Of a stretch of DNA of 64,000 nt, positions 63,628-64,000 are shown in pieces. Under the pieces are notes generated by a model. The model did not search any database, was not told the DNA's origin, and worked only from the letters and a program-made list of their open reading frames with translations. The translations under genes were made by a program, and so were the position numbers. The DNA is taken from assembly GCA_039707465.1 (NCBI GenBank), contig CM077647.1:171860163-171924162 (forward strand), given 5' to 3'. Origin of the DNA: Rhabdophis nuchalis (Eukaryota; Chordata; Lepidosauria; Squamata; Natricidae). The stretch's first letter is position 1. Every line of letters begins with the position of its first letter.

Positions 63628-64000
63628 CTCACTAGGGCTTATTTTCAGAGGGTGTCTTATTTTTCTATGTATGGGAGGTCCACTTCTTCTGCTTGCTTGT
63701 GGTGGGGCAGGAGGCCATGCCAGCCCCACTGCCACAAATCAGGGGGGATGGAACTCCCCCACACGGCCCACACTGGCTTACCTCAGGGCCCTCACAGTCA
63801 AGCCATCCAGGCCCCGACACCTACCTCGCCTCATGGCACCAGCACTCTGCTCAACCAAGCAGAAGAAGTGGGCTGGTGGCCATGTAGGCTCCTTCTGCAC
63901 ATGGCTGCTGGTGTTGCCACTGCAAAGCAGGTGTTGGGACATGGATGGCCTGGCTGCAGGTGCGCTGAGGTAAGGCAGTGCAGGGCACATTGGCAGCTCC
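63628..64000. mobile_element. Partial MITE-like element at window end
   Basis: GGGCTTATTTTCAGAGGGTG and TCTTATTTTTC resemble the end of the family at 43228-43471. It runs off the window. Confidence 0.4.

Noticed and set aside
62840..63973. 377-codon frame rich in Ser, Pro and Leu
   Set aside because: It covers a 700-bp pyrimidine tract; the composition explains the lack of stops.
41837..64000. OXA1L, expected next to ABHD4 by mammalian synteny
   Set aside because: No segment resembles its conserved membrane-insertase core. It either lies beyond the window or the order differs.

Overview
The window is vertebrate nuclear DNA, almost certainly from a squamate and most likely a snake. The evidence is a Sauria-type SINE (tRNA-like head, BovB-like tail), many CR1 fragments, a second CR1/L2-clade LINE, 5'-truncated L1 copies, hAT-type MITEs with 8-bp target duplications, TA-flanked MITEs, solo LTRs and long GATA-type microsatellites. 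Genes are split by introns with GT/AG borders, and there is no bacterial or viral gene organisation.

Two genes are certain and lie head to head. Exon 1 of DAD1 (oligosaccharyltransferase subunit) is on the minus strand at 6661-6904; its other exons must lie before base 1. ABHD4 (alpha/beta-hydrolase, N-acyl-phospholipid lipase) is on the plus strand in seven coding exons from 9537 to 40827. The exon phases join into 344 codons including the stop. DAD1-ABHD4 is the known neighbour pair beside the T-cell-receptor alpha/delta locus in other tetrapods. About 2.6 kb separates the two start codons and holds a GC-rich DAD1 promoter with NRF1-like palindromes and a GC-box-rich ABHD4 promoter. A third plus-strand gene is seen only through an apparent terminal exon at 57287-57520 (77 residues, stop, AATAAA); I do not recognise it.

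Everything else is mostly repeats. Layout: 1-6660, DAD1 intron 1 with a tRNA-like/hammerhead repeat, a LINE, MITEs and a solo LTR; 6661-9559, exon 1 of each gene and promoters; 9560-22992, ABHD4 intron 1 with an L1 nested in a SINE, an AT-rich tandem array and a LINE endonuclease fragment; 22993-40827, the remaining ABHD4 exons separated by hAT elements, solo LTRs, LINEs and simple repeats; 40828-44150, likely ABHD4 3' region; 44150-57286, a CR1-dense region with minisatellites, Penelope-like ends and an R4/Dong fragment; 57287-64000, the unidentified terminal exon, more MITEs and two long purine/pyrimidine tracts.

The most interesting non-gene structure is at 148-269: a tRNA-like unit with good pol III A and B boxes, followed directly by a sequence that folds as a complete type I hammerhead ribozyme. 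Weaker hammerhead-like motifs occur in Penelope-like repeats near 52.6 and 52.95 kb. Other points are two LINE fragments flanked by 150-180 bp duplications, a palindromic hAT family with precise 8-bp duplications, and several nested insertions that can be ordered in time.
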